Source of the DNA: an uncultured Oscillospiraceae bacterium | GTDB taxonomy: Bacteria; Bacillota; Clostridia; Oscillospirales; Oscillospiraceae | Direction: 5' to 3' | Length of the DNA: 64,000 bases | NCBI GenBank assembly: GCA_934552825.1 | Contig: CAKTEQ010000002.1 | Coordinates: 310,001 to 374,000 of the forward strand | Shown: positions 35,775 through 45,706 of the stretch, piece by piece | Layout of the letters: each line of letters starts with the position of its first letter | How positions within the stretch are numbered: position 1 is the first letter of the stretch | Translations under genes and position numbers: made by a program | The notes under the pieces: model-generated | The model's database searches: none | The model's input: the letters and a program-made list of their open reading frames with translations, nothing else | What the model was told of the DNA's origin: nothing

Positions 35775-36627
35775 GATTGGTCTCCTTGTCTTGTCTGAAC
35801 CGCGCCGTCCGGCGCAGGAGCAGGGGTATCGCCTGCTCAAAGTTTACTCCGTACCACCCGGCGTCCGGGTCCCGGAGAGTCAGTTCTATGCTTTTAACGG
35901 TGAAATCCACCCCGAGACGCACGGCGCGCTCCATGGGCATCCCGAGGGTCAGGGCGCCGGCGCATGCCGCGGCGAACACATCCCCCGTGCCGTGGAAGCT
36001 CCGCTCCACCCTCGCCCGGAAGCAGGAGAAGAATTTTCCCTCCCGGCTGTCGTAACCCATGACGCCCAGCCTGCCCGGGTCAAGGCTCACGCCGGTGACC
36101 ATGGCTGTCCCCGCGCCCATGGCGCAGAGACGGCGGAGAATGTCCTCAATGTCCCGCCGGGTGTAATTATCCCCTGGGTAGTCCTCCTCCAGCAGGGCGC
36201 ACGCCTCGGTCAGGTTCGGCGCTATCACGTCCGCCCGGGCACAGATCTCCCGGGTCGCCATGGCGTAGTCCCTGTCGAAGCCCGTGTAGAGCCTGCCGTT
36301 GTCCCCCATGGCGGGGTCAACGAAAATGAGCTTTGGTGAAAAGCTGCGGAAAAGCTCCGCCACCAGCTCCGTCTGGCGGATGGAGCCCAGATAGCCCGTG
36401 TATATGGCGTCGAAGCTCAGCCCCTCCCGCTGCCAGACACGGCTGATAGCGGGGATGTCGTCGGTGAGGTCCCGGAATATGAAGTTCTTGAAAGCCGTGT
36501 GGGTGGAGAGCACCGCCGTTGGGAGTATCGCCGTCTCCACGCCCATGGCTGAGATAATGGGCAGCGCCGCCGTCTGGGAGCACTTGCCCACGCAGGACAC
36601 GTCCTGCACGGAGAGTATCCGTTTCAT
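35764..36627 (-). CDS. Pyridoxal/pyridoxamine kinase (PdxK/PdxY-like)
   Basis: This 287-residue ribokinase-like enzyme phosphorylates vitamin B6 forms. It has an SVQDVSCVGKCSQTAALPI start, FVDPAMGDNGRLY and the catalytic HGTGDVFAAA loop. ATG 36627 has GGAGG 8 bases upstream. It overlaps metA by 11 bases; the two share a promoter. PLP is needed by several methionine-pathway enzymes, which may explain the pairing (inference). Confidence 0.9.
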   Translation of the reverse strand: MKRILSVQDVSCVGKCSQTAALPIISAMGVETAILPTAVLSTHTAFKNFIFRDLTDDIPAISRVWQREGLSFDAIYTGYLGSIRQTELVAELFRSFSPKLIFVDPAMGDNGRLYTGFDRDYAMATREICARADVIAPNLTEACALLEEDYPGDNYTRRDIEDILRRLCAMGAGTAMVTGVSLDPGRLGVMGYDSREGKFFSCFRARVERSFHGTGDVFAAACAGALTLGMPMERAVRLGVDFTVKSIELTLRDPDAGWYGVNFEQAIPLLLRRTARFRQDKETNHAD

Positions 36628-36652
36628 TATACCCGCCTCCGTTCTTCGTATG

Positions 36653-36682
36653 ATTATACGATTTTACGGCGTAGGGTGTCAA
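36653..36682 (-). promoter_or_regulatory. Promoter of pdxK-metA
   Basis: On the minus strand TTGACA (36677-36682), 18 bases, TATAAT (36653-36658), about 25 bases before ATG 36627. Confidence 0.85.
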
Positions 36683-36702
36683 TAGCGCCCTTGCCCCCAT
36701 GC

Positions 36703-36729
36703 AAAAGGAAGCATCCCGCGGATGCTTCC
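36703..36729 (-). terminator. Terminator of the flavoprotein-ferredoxin operon
   Basis: A 10-bp stem (GGAAGCATCC/GGATGCTTCC, loop 3) plus TTTTG on the minus strand. Confidence 0.85.
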
Positions 36730-36735
36730 TCCTTC

Positions 36736-36948
36736 TTATTTCCAGGATACAAACAGCTCTTCGCTCTTATCCGGCGAGACATACAGCGCACCGGCAGGGC
36801 ACTCAAGCTCGCAGGCAGCGCAGCACATACACTCCTGTATATACACGGCCTGCGCCCTTCCGTTTTCCATTCGTATCACGTCCATGGGACAGGCAAGGAC
36901 ACAGCGCCCGCAGCCTGCGCACTTCTCCCTGTCAACAGGCATAAGCAT
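36736..36948 (-). CDS. 2x[4Fe-4S] ferredoxin
   Basis: This 70-residue electron carrier has two clusters: C10, C13, C16, C20 and C40, C43, C46, C50 (with an additional C42). ATG 36948 has GAGGGGG 7 bases upstream. It starts 12 bases after the flavoprotein gene and probably passes electrons to or from it. Confidence 0.92.
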   Translation of the reverse strand: MLMPVDREKCAGCGRCVLACPMDVIRMENGRAQAVYIQECMCCAACELECPAGALYVSPDKSEELFVSWK

Positions 36949-36960
36949 AATAACACCCCC

Positions 36961-38688
36961 TCACACATCCCAGGAGGGACGGTCATAGCGTTTCTCGGAT
37001 GGGTCCTCAGCCAGCCACCGCTCCGGCAGGGGCAGCTTCTCCGCCGTCATGCCGCCGTCGCCCCGGCGCAGGAGCACCCACGCGAGCCAGTTGTTGTCGT
37101 CATGGAAGGGATAATCCTCCCGGTAATGCCAGCCTCTGCTCTCCCGGCGCAGGAGCGACGCTCTTAATATCATCTCGGCGTTTAGTATCATGCTGCGTGT
37201 CTCATGACACAGGCGCAGCTCGTGAAGGTCGTTTGCCTTCAGGCGGGGCGACATATGCTCCCTGAGGAACTCCACATTCACCAGCGCCGCATTCAGGCGC
37301 TCCTCGCTTTTGATGTGCAGAACATAGTAAGGCAGCATTATTCCCTGGAGCAGGCGGCATACCCACCGCGGGTCGAAACCGCCTTTCCTCCGGAGGGGCG
37401 CAAATATCCTCTCCGTGTATTTTCCCCGGTCCGCCGCTGCGGGTACCCCGTGCTCCAGCGCGTATTCTGCCGCCCCGCGTCCGGCATGACGCCCGGTTAC
37501 CGCGGCGGAAAGAAGTCCCGGAGGGGCGCCCTTGTCCTGCGCTCCCCATGCCCAGGTGCTGCAGCAGTCGCCGGCAGCGTACAGTCCCGGCAGAGTAGAC
37601 GTGCAGTTCATGTCCACAGGGAAAATGCCGGCGCTCTGTTCCGCCGGGCTGCCTCCGGCGGCGCCCCCCGTGAGCTGCTCGTTTTTGCGGGAGTAGTATC
37701 CCAGGTTTATACGCTCACTCTCGTGGGGCATATCCCGCTTTCTGAGATATCGCTCGATACGCGCCTCGTCCTCCGGCGTCATATGCTCGAAGTCCCACAT
37801 TATCGGCCCACGCCCGGCGTGGACCATGGCGGCGGCAGACAGGTCAAAGCCGTGACTGCCCGCAAGCGCACCTCCGCAGTCCACATACCGCCAGAAGGCG
37901 GGATATATCTCCCCCGTCCCCTTCCATGCGGTGTGCCTTGCAAGGCCGGTGTGCAGGTCCGGGAACTCCTTTCCGGAGATGATCGCCCCCGCCTCGTACG
38001 CCATGGCATCCCCGTCGCCCGTAAGCTCCGCTACGTTCATTCCGCTGGCTCTGAAGCCGTTCTTGCCTGCTGCCATGACCACGGCTCCGGCGGTTATAAT
38101 GACTTCCTCGCCTCCGTCCTGCGTAAATCCAGCGGCACCTGTCACGGTGTCCCCCGTTTTTATCAGCTCTGTTATCATCACCCGGTCCAGAAACTCTATC
38201 CCCTGCTTTTTCCCCCAGCGGCGCAGCTTCACAGGCACCTCTCTGTGCTTCAGGGGTATCATGCCCAGCACAGGCGCCGCGTCCGTGCCGGTTTTCGGCT
38301 CTCCCTCCGGGGTAATGAAGCCGTGGAGCTTCGCCATATACGTTGGAAATTCCTCCTCCGGGCAGGGAAACTCCACGCCCCAGTCCCTCATATTTTCGTA
38401 CACGCTCCAGGACTCCTCCAACATCGTCCTCAGCCACAGGCGGTGATTGAGATACTGTCCGTCCCGGACAAGTGTCCCTACGGCGGTATCGATATCTGTG
38501 CCCCATTGGGGATTAAACACATTTAACTGGCCGCTCGCCATAATGCTCGCCCCGGAGCGCCCCGCCGCGGCCTTGTCCGCCAGGATGACCCGGCAGCCCT
38601 CCTCTCTGGCGTTGATGGCGGCAAACAGGCCGGCCAGTCCTCCGCCTATTACCAGCACATCACACTGATATTCTTTCGTTCCGTTCAT
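36961..38688 (-). CDS. FAD-dependent fumarate-reductase-like oxidoreductase
   Basis: The 575-residue flavoprotein has a Rossmann GGGLAGLFAAINAREEG near residue 15, an AAGRSGAS motif, a GLYAAGDCC FAD motif near residue 370, and a C-terminal helical domain with ESRGWHYREDYP ... DDNNWL typical of the succinate dehydrogenase/fumarate reductase and AprA-like family. The substrate is unknown. I start at ATG 38688 with GGAGG 5 bases upstream; a GTG two codons earlier overlaps that site. It is cotranscribed with the ferredoxin. It lies next to the glycyl-radical locus but has its own promoter. Confidence 0.85.
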   Translation of the reverse strand: MNGTKEYQCDVLVIGGGLAGLFAAINAREEGCRVILADKAAAGRSGASIMASGQLNVFNPQWGTDIDTAVGTLVRDGQYLNHRLWLRTMLEESWSVYENMRDWGVEFPCPEEEFPTYMAKLHGFITPEGEPKTGTDAAPVLGMIPLKHREVPVKLRRWGKKQGIEFLDRVMITELIKTGDTVTGAAGFTQDGGEEVIITAGAVVMAAGKNGFRASGMNVAELTGDGDAMAYEAGAIISGKEFPDLHTGLARHTAWKGTGEIYPAFWRYVDCGGALAGSHGFDLSAAAMVHAGRGPIMWDFEHMTPEDEARIERYLRKRDMPHESERINLGYYSRKNEQLTGGAAGGSPAEQSAGIFPVDMNCTSTLPGLYAAGDCCSTWAWGAQDKGAPPGLLSAAVTGRHAGRGAAEYALEHGVPAAADRGKYTERIFAPLRRKGGFDPRWVCRLLQGIMLPYYVLHIKSEERLNAALVNVEFLREHMSPRLKANDLHELRLCHETRSMILNAEMILRASLLRRESRGWHYREDYPFHDDNNWLAWVLLRRGDGGMTAEKLPLPERWLAEDPSEKRYDRPSWDV

Positions 38689-38717
38689 GCGCACCTCCCG
38701 TTTTTCTTTCTATGGAA

Positions 38718-38746
38718 ATTATATATAAGGAATATTGTCCGGGCAA
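38718..38746 (-). promoter_or_regulatory. Promoter of the flavoprotein-ferredoxin operon
   Basis: On the minus strand TTGCCC (38741-38746), 17 bases, TATAAT (38718-38723). Two direct GGAATATT copies (38729-38736, 38750-38757) lie 21 bases apart around the -35 and may be an operator. Confidence 0.65.
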
Positions 38747-38799
38747 ATGGGAATATTTCCGTTCATCATGCAAAGCTGTCAAACTGCGCTCCAGACATG

Positions 38800-38833
38800 A
38801 AAACAGCCGGGCGGGATCCCGCCCGGCTGTTTT
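38800..38833 (-). terminator. Terminator of the glycyl-radical operon
   Basis: A 16-bp perfect stem (AAAACAGCCGGGCGGG with CCCGCCCGGCTGTTTT) directly after the activase stop. Confidence 0.9.
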
Positions 38834-38837
38834 ATCT

Positions 38838-39755
38838 TTATCCTCCAAGCTGAGCGTTCAGTCCGGCGCTCTTGAAAAGCTCAAGTATCTTCTTCTGGCG
38901 CTCATCCGGTATCTTTTCACAGCGCAGCCCGTATTCCATGTCCAGCTCCTCATACTTACTCTTTCCGTACTGGTGTACCGGCAGTATGTCCAGCCGTTTC
39001 AGGCTTGGCAGCTCTGCTAAAAATTCCCTCGCCGCCGCCAGCTCTTCATCGCTGTCGTTGTACCCCGGTATCACCGGCAGGCGCACGATGACCGGCACGC
39101 CTTCGCTGCTGAGGGTCCGCAGATTTTCCAATATGCCTGTGTTGGAGACCCCTGTGAATCGCCTGTGCTTCACGTCGTCCAGTCCCTTCACGTCGTAGAG
39201 GAGCAGGTCGGCGCGGCGCAGCACCTCCATCCCCAGCTCGCTGCCAACCTGACCGCAGGTGTCCACAGCGACGTGGATGCCCGCCTCATGGCACAGCTCA
39301 ATAAGTCCCAGGCAGAACTCCGGATAGAGAGTCGCTTCCCCTCCGCCGATGGTCACGCCGCCCCCGCTGCTCCGGTAAAATGCCTCGTCCTTCCTGACTA
39401 TCCCGAACATCTCCCGTGCTGTATACCACTGTCCGTAGATACCGAGAGCGTCATTCAGACAGCTTTCCCGGCAGCCGCCGCAGCCGTCGCAGAGAGTCCT
39501 GTCCACCTTGACGCGCCCGCCTGTTACGGCGAGCGCCCCCCTTTTGCAGGCGGAGACGCAGTCGCCGCAGCCATCGCAGTCACTGTAAGTCACACGCAGC
39601 TGAGGTGCAAGGCTCTGCCCCTCAGGATTGCAGCACCAGACACAGCGCAGAGGGCATCCCTTGAGAAAAATCGTGGTCCTTATTCCCCAGCCATCCACAA
39701 AAGAAGAACGGACGATATTGAATATCAGGCCCTTTCCTTCAGTGTAATCACACAT
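38838..39755 (-). CDS. Glycyl-radical-enzyme activase (radical SAM)
   Basis: The 305-residue radical-SAM enzyme normally installs the glycyl radical on its partner. Cys34, Cys38 and Cys41 form the CxxxCxxC cluster site. An inserted ferredoxin-like domain has two more sets of four cysteines (60, 63, 66, 70 and 89, 92, 95, 99). GGGEATLYPEF is the SAM-binding GGE motif. ATG 39755 has GAGG 7 bases upstream. The gene starts 9 bases after the GRE-like gene, so they are cotranscribed. It looks fully functional, which contrasts with its partner. Confidence 0.93.
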   Translation of the reverse strand: MCDYTEGKGLIFNIVRSSFVDGWGIRTTIFLKGCPLRCVWCCNPEGQSLAPQLRVTYSDCDGCGDCVSACKRGALAVTGGRVKVDRTLCDGCGGCRESCLNDALGIYGQWYTAREMFGIVRKDEAFYRSSGGGVTIGGGEATLYPEFCLGLIELCHEAGIHVAVDTCGQVGSELGMEVLRRADLLLYDVKGLDDVKHRRFTGVSNTGILENLRTLSSEGVPVIVRLPVIPGYNDSDEELAAAREFLAELPSLKRLDILPVHQYGKSKYEELDMEYGLRCEKIPDERQKKILELFKSAGLNAQLGG

Positions 39756-39764
39756 TGAACCACC

Positions 39765-42134
39765 TCACAGTGATTTGAATTCCATGCGGTTGATAATATC
39801 GTCCTGGAGATCCTTCTGCAGCTCTGTGAAGAATGCCGCGTATGTCGCCACACGCACCACAAGATCCCGATGATCCTCCGGGTGCACCTGAGCATCCCGG
39901 AGGGTTTCCGCTGAGACTATGTTGAACTGGATCAGATAGCCGCCCATATTGAAAAACGCCCGGAGCATATCCGCGAATTTTTTCAGCTTTTCGTCGCTCC
40001 CCAGCACCTCCGGGTCAATGAGCATATTGAGCACCGAACCGTGCCGCATGGTCATGTGGTCCAGCCCCGCCGCGGAGAGCATGGTGGCAGTCATGCCGTG
40101 GGTATTGCGCCCCTGATGAGGTGAGATGCCGCCCTCGGCGATAGGCTCCCCCGCCTTTCTTCCGTCCGGCAGAGCGCCCACATAGAAGCCCAGCTCAACG
40201 TTTGCGGAGACGACCGTGCCCGCCATTGTGGGCACAGCCCCGGCAAAGCACTCAGACTCCTCTGCAATGCTGCAGCCCAGCCTGAGCACATCGTTTACGA
40301 TGCTGTCAGCATAGTCGTCCCCATTGCCGAACTTGGGCACCTTTTCTATCAGTCTCAGCAGCCGCCCGTCGCCCTCGAAGTTTCTGTCCAGGGCGTCCAC
40401 AAGCTCTTCCATTGTAACTGCCCGCTTCTCGAACACAAGGCGCTTTACCGCCGCCAGTGAATCTCCCACGTTGGGAGCGCCGCCCATGCTCATGGCAAAC
40501 ACCACATACGGCGCGGTGCCGCCCTCCCTCACGTCCAGCCCCCTGGGAATGCAGTCATACATGAGTGTGCTCTGGAACGTGTTCGGCAGATATCGGGCGG
40601 TGAGCTCCTTATCCAGGTTGTTCATCATCCGGAAAATCGGGAAGAAGTGGCGGCACTGCCCCTCATAGGCGCCCCACAGCTCTTCATAAGTCCCGAATTT
40701 ACGGGCGTCACCTGTGTGAGGTCCCACCTGCTTTTTCAGCATAGTGGAATACCCATCGTGCAGGGCAAGGTCCAGAAGCATGGGCAGGCTGATAACGCCG
40801 CCGGGCAGATCGAGACTGCGCCCTGGTATGGTCGGGGATGTACAGCCCACGATACAGTAGTCCCGGGCGTACTCCAGCGGGCGGCCGTCGTGGGTCATCT
40901 GGGCGATAACGGTCTTGTCCCCCAAAAACTTCAGCTTTCCGCTCATGTTCCGCGCTGCTTCCACAGCCCGGAGCAGGAACTCGTCAGGCGTGTTTTCGCT
41001 GACGCGCACGATAACGTCGTCATTGCTCAGGCACACCAGCTCCTCCGCGTCCAGCAGCAGGTATGACAGCCGGTTCACAGCGCTCTCCCCCGTCTCCGGC
41101 AGCACTCCGCCTATGGTCACGTTGCAGCCCATGCTGTGGCTCGCCATACCCGAAACCGTCTCGTTCAGCTTTATAAGTGCCATGGACGTGAGCATAAGTA
41201 TCCGCTCGTCGTCCGCGCGGCCTGCGGCGATATCCCCCTCGTAATAGGGATACATTGTCTTGTCAAAGCGCATAAAGCCGATGGAGTTGCCGTAGCTCTC
41301 GTTCACCAGAGTGCAGTAGCAGAACCAGAGCACCTGGAGCGCCTCATGGAAGGTCTCTGCCGGCTCGTAGGGCACCTTTCTGCATATCCGTGCTATTTCC
41401 AGCAGCTCGCCGCGGCGTGGGGCGTTCTCCTCCCGCTCCGCCATGGATGCCGCCAATTCGGAATAACGCCGGGCAAAATTCACTATCGCGCTCAGAGCTG
41501 TCTTCATGCCCTTGAGGTTATTCAGCCGATGGAAGTAATCCGGCGTATCGATTCGCAGCGCGTCGATAGCGGCGTCGATATCCGCTATGCGCCCCCGCAC
41601 GCCCTTCTTGAGCAGGAAGTCGAACTCCATGCTCTCGTGGCCCATGTGCATACAGCCCAGCCCAGTTGTCTCGTTGCCCCAGATCATCACGTTTGTGTAC
41701 TCGTTATACTCCTGAGGCATTACGGCATCGTGATATGACTTAAGGTCCTTGCCCTTCCAGTATTCTTCTATTTTCTGGACCTCCTGCCAGGCTTCCCGAG
41801 GGACGGGCATGGCTCCGAGAGACCCACGCCGGATAGAAGGGTCGTCCTTGTCAACAAGCACCGTCGGGCTTATTTCCGGGCACAGGGCGCGCCCACGGGT
41901 TTTTGACGTGGGGCAGCCAACGATCAGCTCTCCCGGCTCAATGTGCAGCGTCAGATTATCCAGAATGTGGTACAGCGCCTCCGCCCGGCGGATGGGCGCG
42001 GGCTTTCCCTCGGTGCGCATATACGACTCCGTGTAGTACTTCGCCCGCTCTATGCAGACGTCACGCTCGCCGAGCATACGCCGGCGAAGCTTTTCGATGC
42101 GTTCCAGTGTCTCCTGGGATGGGGTGATTGTCAT
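39765..42134 (-). CDS. Glycyl-radical-enzyme homologue with Thr at the radical position
   Basis: The 789-residue protein is full length for the PFL/dehydratase-like family. The active-site cysteine is Cys431 in CIVGCTSP, but the Val-Glu that follows it in diol dehydratases and choline lyase is Thr-Ser. The C-terminal motif reads VVRVATYAAFF: Thr764 (codon ACA) stands where the family has Gly in RVxGY. Changing GGN to ACA needs two substitutions, so a single read error is unlikely. The gene lies between a binding protein and an intact activase, in one operon. Possible readings: a radical-free homologue with a new role, a protein that needs a separate glycyl domain, or an atypical subfamily. 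The substrate is unknown. Confidence 0.9.
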   Translation of the reverse strand: MTITPSQETLERIEKLRRRMLGERDVCIERAKYYTESYMRTEGKPAPIRRAEALYHILDNLTLHIEPGELIVGCPTSKTRGRALCPEISPTVLVDKDDPSIRRGSLGAMPVPREAWQEVQKIEEYWKGKDLKSYHDAVMPQEYNEYTNVMIWGNETTGLGCMHMGHESMEFDFLLKKGVRGRIADIDAAIDALRIDTPDYFHRLNNLKGMKTALSAIVNFARRYSELAASMAEREENAPRRGELLEIARICRKVPYEPAETFHEALQVLWFCYCTLVNESYGNSIGFMRFDKTMYPYYEGDIAAGRADDERILMLTSMALIKLNETVSGMASHSMGCNVTIGGVLPETGESAVNRLSYLLLDAEELVCLSNDDVIVRVSENTPDEFLLRAVEAARNMSGKLKFLGDKTVIAQMTHDGRPLEYARDYCIVGCTSPTIPGRSLDLPGGVISLPMLLDLALHDGYSTMLKKQVGPHTGDARKFGTYEELWGAYEGQCRHFFPIFRMMNNLDKELTARYLPNTFQSTLMYDCIPRGLDVREGGTAPYVVFAMSMGGAPNVGDSLAAVKRLVFEKRAVTMEELVDALDRNFEGDGRLLRLIEKVPKFGNGDDYADSIVNDVLRLGCSIAEESECFAGAVPTMAGTVVSANVELGFYVGALPDGRKAGEPIAEGGISPHQGRNTHGMTATMLSAAGLDHMTMRHGSVLNMLIDPEVLGSDEKLKKFADMLRAFFNMGGYLIQFNIVSAETLRDAQVHPEDHRDLVVRVATYAAFFTELQKDLQDDIINRMEFKSL

Positions 42135-42158
42135 GATATGTCTCCTCGCTTTGCTGTG

Positions 42159-43247
42159 TTACTGGCGCACGTATGTCCAGCCGTAAAGATTCTCAGCCCA
42201 CACGCTCTCGTCATACCAGTACGGCACGTCCTCTTCGCCCATTAGCATTTTGTAAGCAGTCTCGTAGAGGTATCTGGAGGGGTCGTCGCCTCCATAGAAG
42301 ATAGAACCGCGGATGGCACTCTCATTCGTCCCGGACAGGGAGAGCAGCTCCTTCCATGTGTCACCGCCGCAGGTGCAGAATATAGCATATTTGCCGAAGT
42401 CTACGCCGGGCAGAGATGCAAGATACTGGTTAGCGCCGATAGCCGCCGCGTCGATATTCATGATAAAGAATGTTATCTCGGAGTCGTAAGTGAGCGCCTC
42501 CTCAGCGAAGGTAAAGCCTGTTTCGATTTCCTGGACGAGGTCCTTCTCAAAAACTATGCTGATGCGCTCATCCTCCTCAACAGCGGCGCGCATTGCGTCC
42601 CCCTGAAGGATGTCACGGGCGAGGGCGGAATTCTGGGAAAACGCCGCCTTGATGGAGCCGGGCTCCGCGTCGGGATAAGTGTGGTCGATGTAGGCGGATA
42701 CCTGCTTGCCGGCGGCTCTGCCTATCTCCTCCCAGTTCGTTCTGATGCCGCCGCAGATATCGTGGCTCGTTGGCTGCATGCCGAGATTTGTCACAATTAT
42801 TCCCGCTTCCACAGCCTTTGTATTGCAGTCGGCAAGAGCTTCAATATCCATCGCCGCCTCTATTATAGCCACAGCTCCCATGGTGATAAAATTCTCCACC
42901 TGTGTTATCTGCGTCTCAATGTTCCCCTCGGCGGACATAGCCATTGTGGAAAATCCCTGTTCCTCGAAAAAGCCGTTAAGAGTAGTGGAGAGCCAAACGA
43001 GATACTCGTCCGCCAGCGCCGGATAGGTTGACGCCACCAGCGGGCGCTCTCCCTCCTCAAGGAGCTGGGCGCAGGTCTTACCGTGGTAGTCCGTCACCGG
43101 CCCCTTGTACTCAGTCTGCTGCTGTTTCTCTTGCAGCTCGGTATTGGCGTCCGGAGCCGGCTTCTCCTCCTTTTTGCCGCAGGCTGTCGTGAGCACGATG
43201 GAAAATGCCATAAGTAATGCCAGGATAAGTGCCAGATACTTTTTCAT
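42159..43247 (-). CDS. Substrate-binding lipoprotein, sugar-type periplasmic fold (orphan)
   Basis: The 362-residue exported protein has a lipobox (VLTTAC, Cys23) and a Peripla_BP_4-like body. Typical elements are QITQVENFITMGAVAIIEAA near residue 130 and the INPFD-type segment near 275 (FIMNIDAAAIGANQYLASLPG). Such proteins bind sugars or related small molecules. No permease or ATPase gene lies nearby, so it is an orphan solute-binding protein. It starts the operon with the glycyl-radical pair; ATG 43247 has GGAGG 8 bases upstream. Confidence 0.82.
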   Translation of the reverse strand: MKKYLALILALLMAFSIVLTTACGKKEEKPAPDANTELQEKQQQTEYKGPVTDYHGKTCAQLLEEGERPLVASTYPALADEYLVWLSTTLNGFFEEQGFSTMAMSAEGNIETQITQVENFITMGAVAIIEAAMDIEALADCNTKAVEAGIIVTNLGMQPTSHDICGGIRTNWEEIGRAAGKQVSAYIDHTYPDAEPGSIKAAFSQNSALARDILQGDAMRAAVEEDERISIVFEKDLVQEIETGFTFAEEALTYDSEITFFIMNIDAAAIGANQYLASLPGVDFGKYAIFCTCGGDTWKELLSLSGTNESAIRGSIFYGGDDPSRYLYETAYKMLMGEEDVPYWYDESVWAENLYGWTYVRQ

Positions 43248-43349
43248 GCTGTTTTCCTCCGTTATTCAGATTTCAACTTAAAGATATCACCCCTATGCCG
43301 GCAGTTCAAATACGGCTTTCCTATTTCTTGCGCCAATTTATAAGAAAAA

Positions 43350-43355
43350 ATTATA
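43350..43355 (-). promoter_or_regulatory. Candidate -10 of the binding-protein/GRE operon
   Basis: TATAAT on the minus strand, 95 bases before the start codon, without a good -35. This fits activation by the divergent LysR regulator. The 43382-43401 and 43420-43437 imperfect inverted repeats are candidate LysR sites. Confidence 0.45.
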
Positions 43356-43517
43356 GTGTATCACTGCAATTAACACATCTTTTGGCATCTATTTGTGGCA
43401 ATTTTCTCTTTGCATATTGATATTCCTTTGGAAATATGGTACAAATTCTTCAGCCGACGACATTATTTTATCAATCTGTCGATAATATTGCCTTATATCC
43501 CAGAGGAGGCCAAGTCT

Positions 43518-44411
43518 ATGACCCTTAATCATTTTCGTACTTTTGTTAAGGTCTGCGAGCATCTGAGCATGACCGCCGCCGCCCAGGAGCTGCATATCAG
43601 CCAGCCCGCTATCAGCCAGACCATACGGGACATGGAAGAGCACTACGGCGTAAAGCTCTTCGAGCGCTCCGGCAACCGGCTAATAGCCACGCCGGACGCC
43701 ATACGTTTCCGGGAGTACGTGGACGCTCTGCTCGTCTGCCAGGACAACATCGAGTCCCGGCACTGGCAGCGAGACTCCGTGCAGACAGCTGCACTGGGGC
43801 TAGATACCCCCTCCTGGGACATTTTCATGCCGCAGCTTACAGAGCGGTACGCCCGGGAGATAGGAACTCTCCGCCCTGTCATATACACAAATCCCACCGG
43901 GGTGATGATGCACGCCTGCACCACCGGTGAACTTGACATAGCCATCGTAACCGGTGAGCTTCTCCCCACCGCCGCCCTGAGAGCGATCCCTCTCGCCCGG
44001 GATGAGCTGGTCTTCGTCTGCCGGAAGGACAGCCGTTTCGTCGCTGCCGTGGAGGGAGATGTGCTGAGCGTGTCTCCCGAGGAGCTGAGCTTGTGGCCCA
44101 TGCTCCTGCCGTATAAGAACAGCGCCTCCCGCTCCACCTTCAACTCCGCCATGGCGATACATAATCTTGACTACTGTCAGGCAGGGAATTTCAACAATGA
44201 CGCGCTCCTGCTCCGGGCCGTGGAGCTGGATATGGGCGTGGGCGTGGTGTCCCGGCATGAGCGCGTTAACAAGGACGGCCTCGTTACGTTCCGCATTGCC
44301 GGACTTGACCTAACCAGCGACATAAACCTCATCCACCGGCGCAGCCCCGCCATTTCACCGGAAGTGCGAGAAATGCGGGACTTCATAGCGGATAATTTCA
44401 GAATGATATAA
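43518..44411 (+). CDS. LysR-family transcriptional regulator
   Basis: The 297-residue protein has an N-terminal winged helix-turn-helix (LNHFRTFVKVCEHLSMTAAAQELHISQPAISQTIRDMEEHYGVKLFERSG) and a periplasmic-binding-like effector domain. I start at ATG 43518 with GAGGAGG 8 bases upstream; longer frames add a non-conserved leader. It is divergent from the binding-protein/GRE operon across 270 bp. A local regulator of that operon is therefore likely. The effector is unknown. Confidence 0.92.
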   Translation: MTLNHFRTFVKVCEHLSMTAAAQELHISQPAISQTIRDMEEHYGVKLFERSGNRLIATPDAIRFREYVDALLVCQDNIESRHWQRDSVQTAALGLDTPSWDIFMPQLTERYAREIGTLRPVIYTNPTGVMMHACTTGELDIAIVTGELLPTAALRAIPLARDELVFVCRKDSRFVAAVEGDVLSVSPEELSLWPMLLPYKNSASRSTFNSAMAIHNLDYCQAGNFNNDALLLRAVELDMGVGVVSRHERVNKDGLVTFRIAGLDLTSDINLIHRRSPAISPEVREMRDFIADNFRMI

Positions 44412-44417
44412 ACGCAG

Positions 44418-44450
44418 AAGCAGCCGGGCGGAACTTCCGCCCGGCTGCTT
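44418..44450. terminator. Bidirectional terminator between LysR and rpoD
   Basis: A 14-bp perfect stem (AGCAGCCGGGCGGA with TCCGCCCGGCTGCT, loop 3) lies between two convergent genes. Confidence 0.85.
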
Positions 44451-44464
44451 AGTATTCGTCCTTC

Positions 44465-45705
<1,241 letters not shown>

Positions 45706-45706
<1 letters not shown>

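Noticed and set aside
34851..35840. Longer metA starting at 35840
   Set aside because: The additional 22 residues are read from the pdxK coding end; ATG 35774 has AAGGAG and gives canonical active-site numbering.
39765..42134. Thr764 as a simple sequencing error
   Set aside because: GGN to ACA needs two base changes, and the frame and motif context around it are intact.
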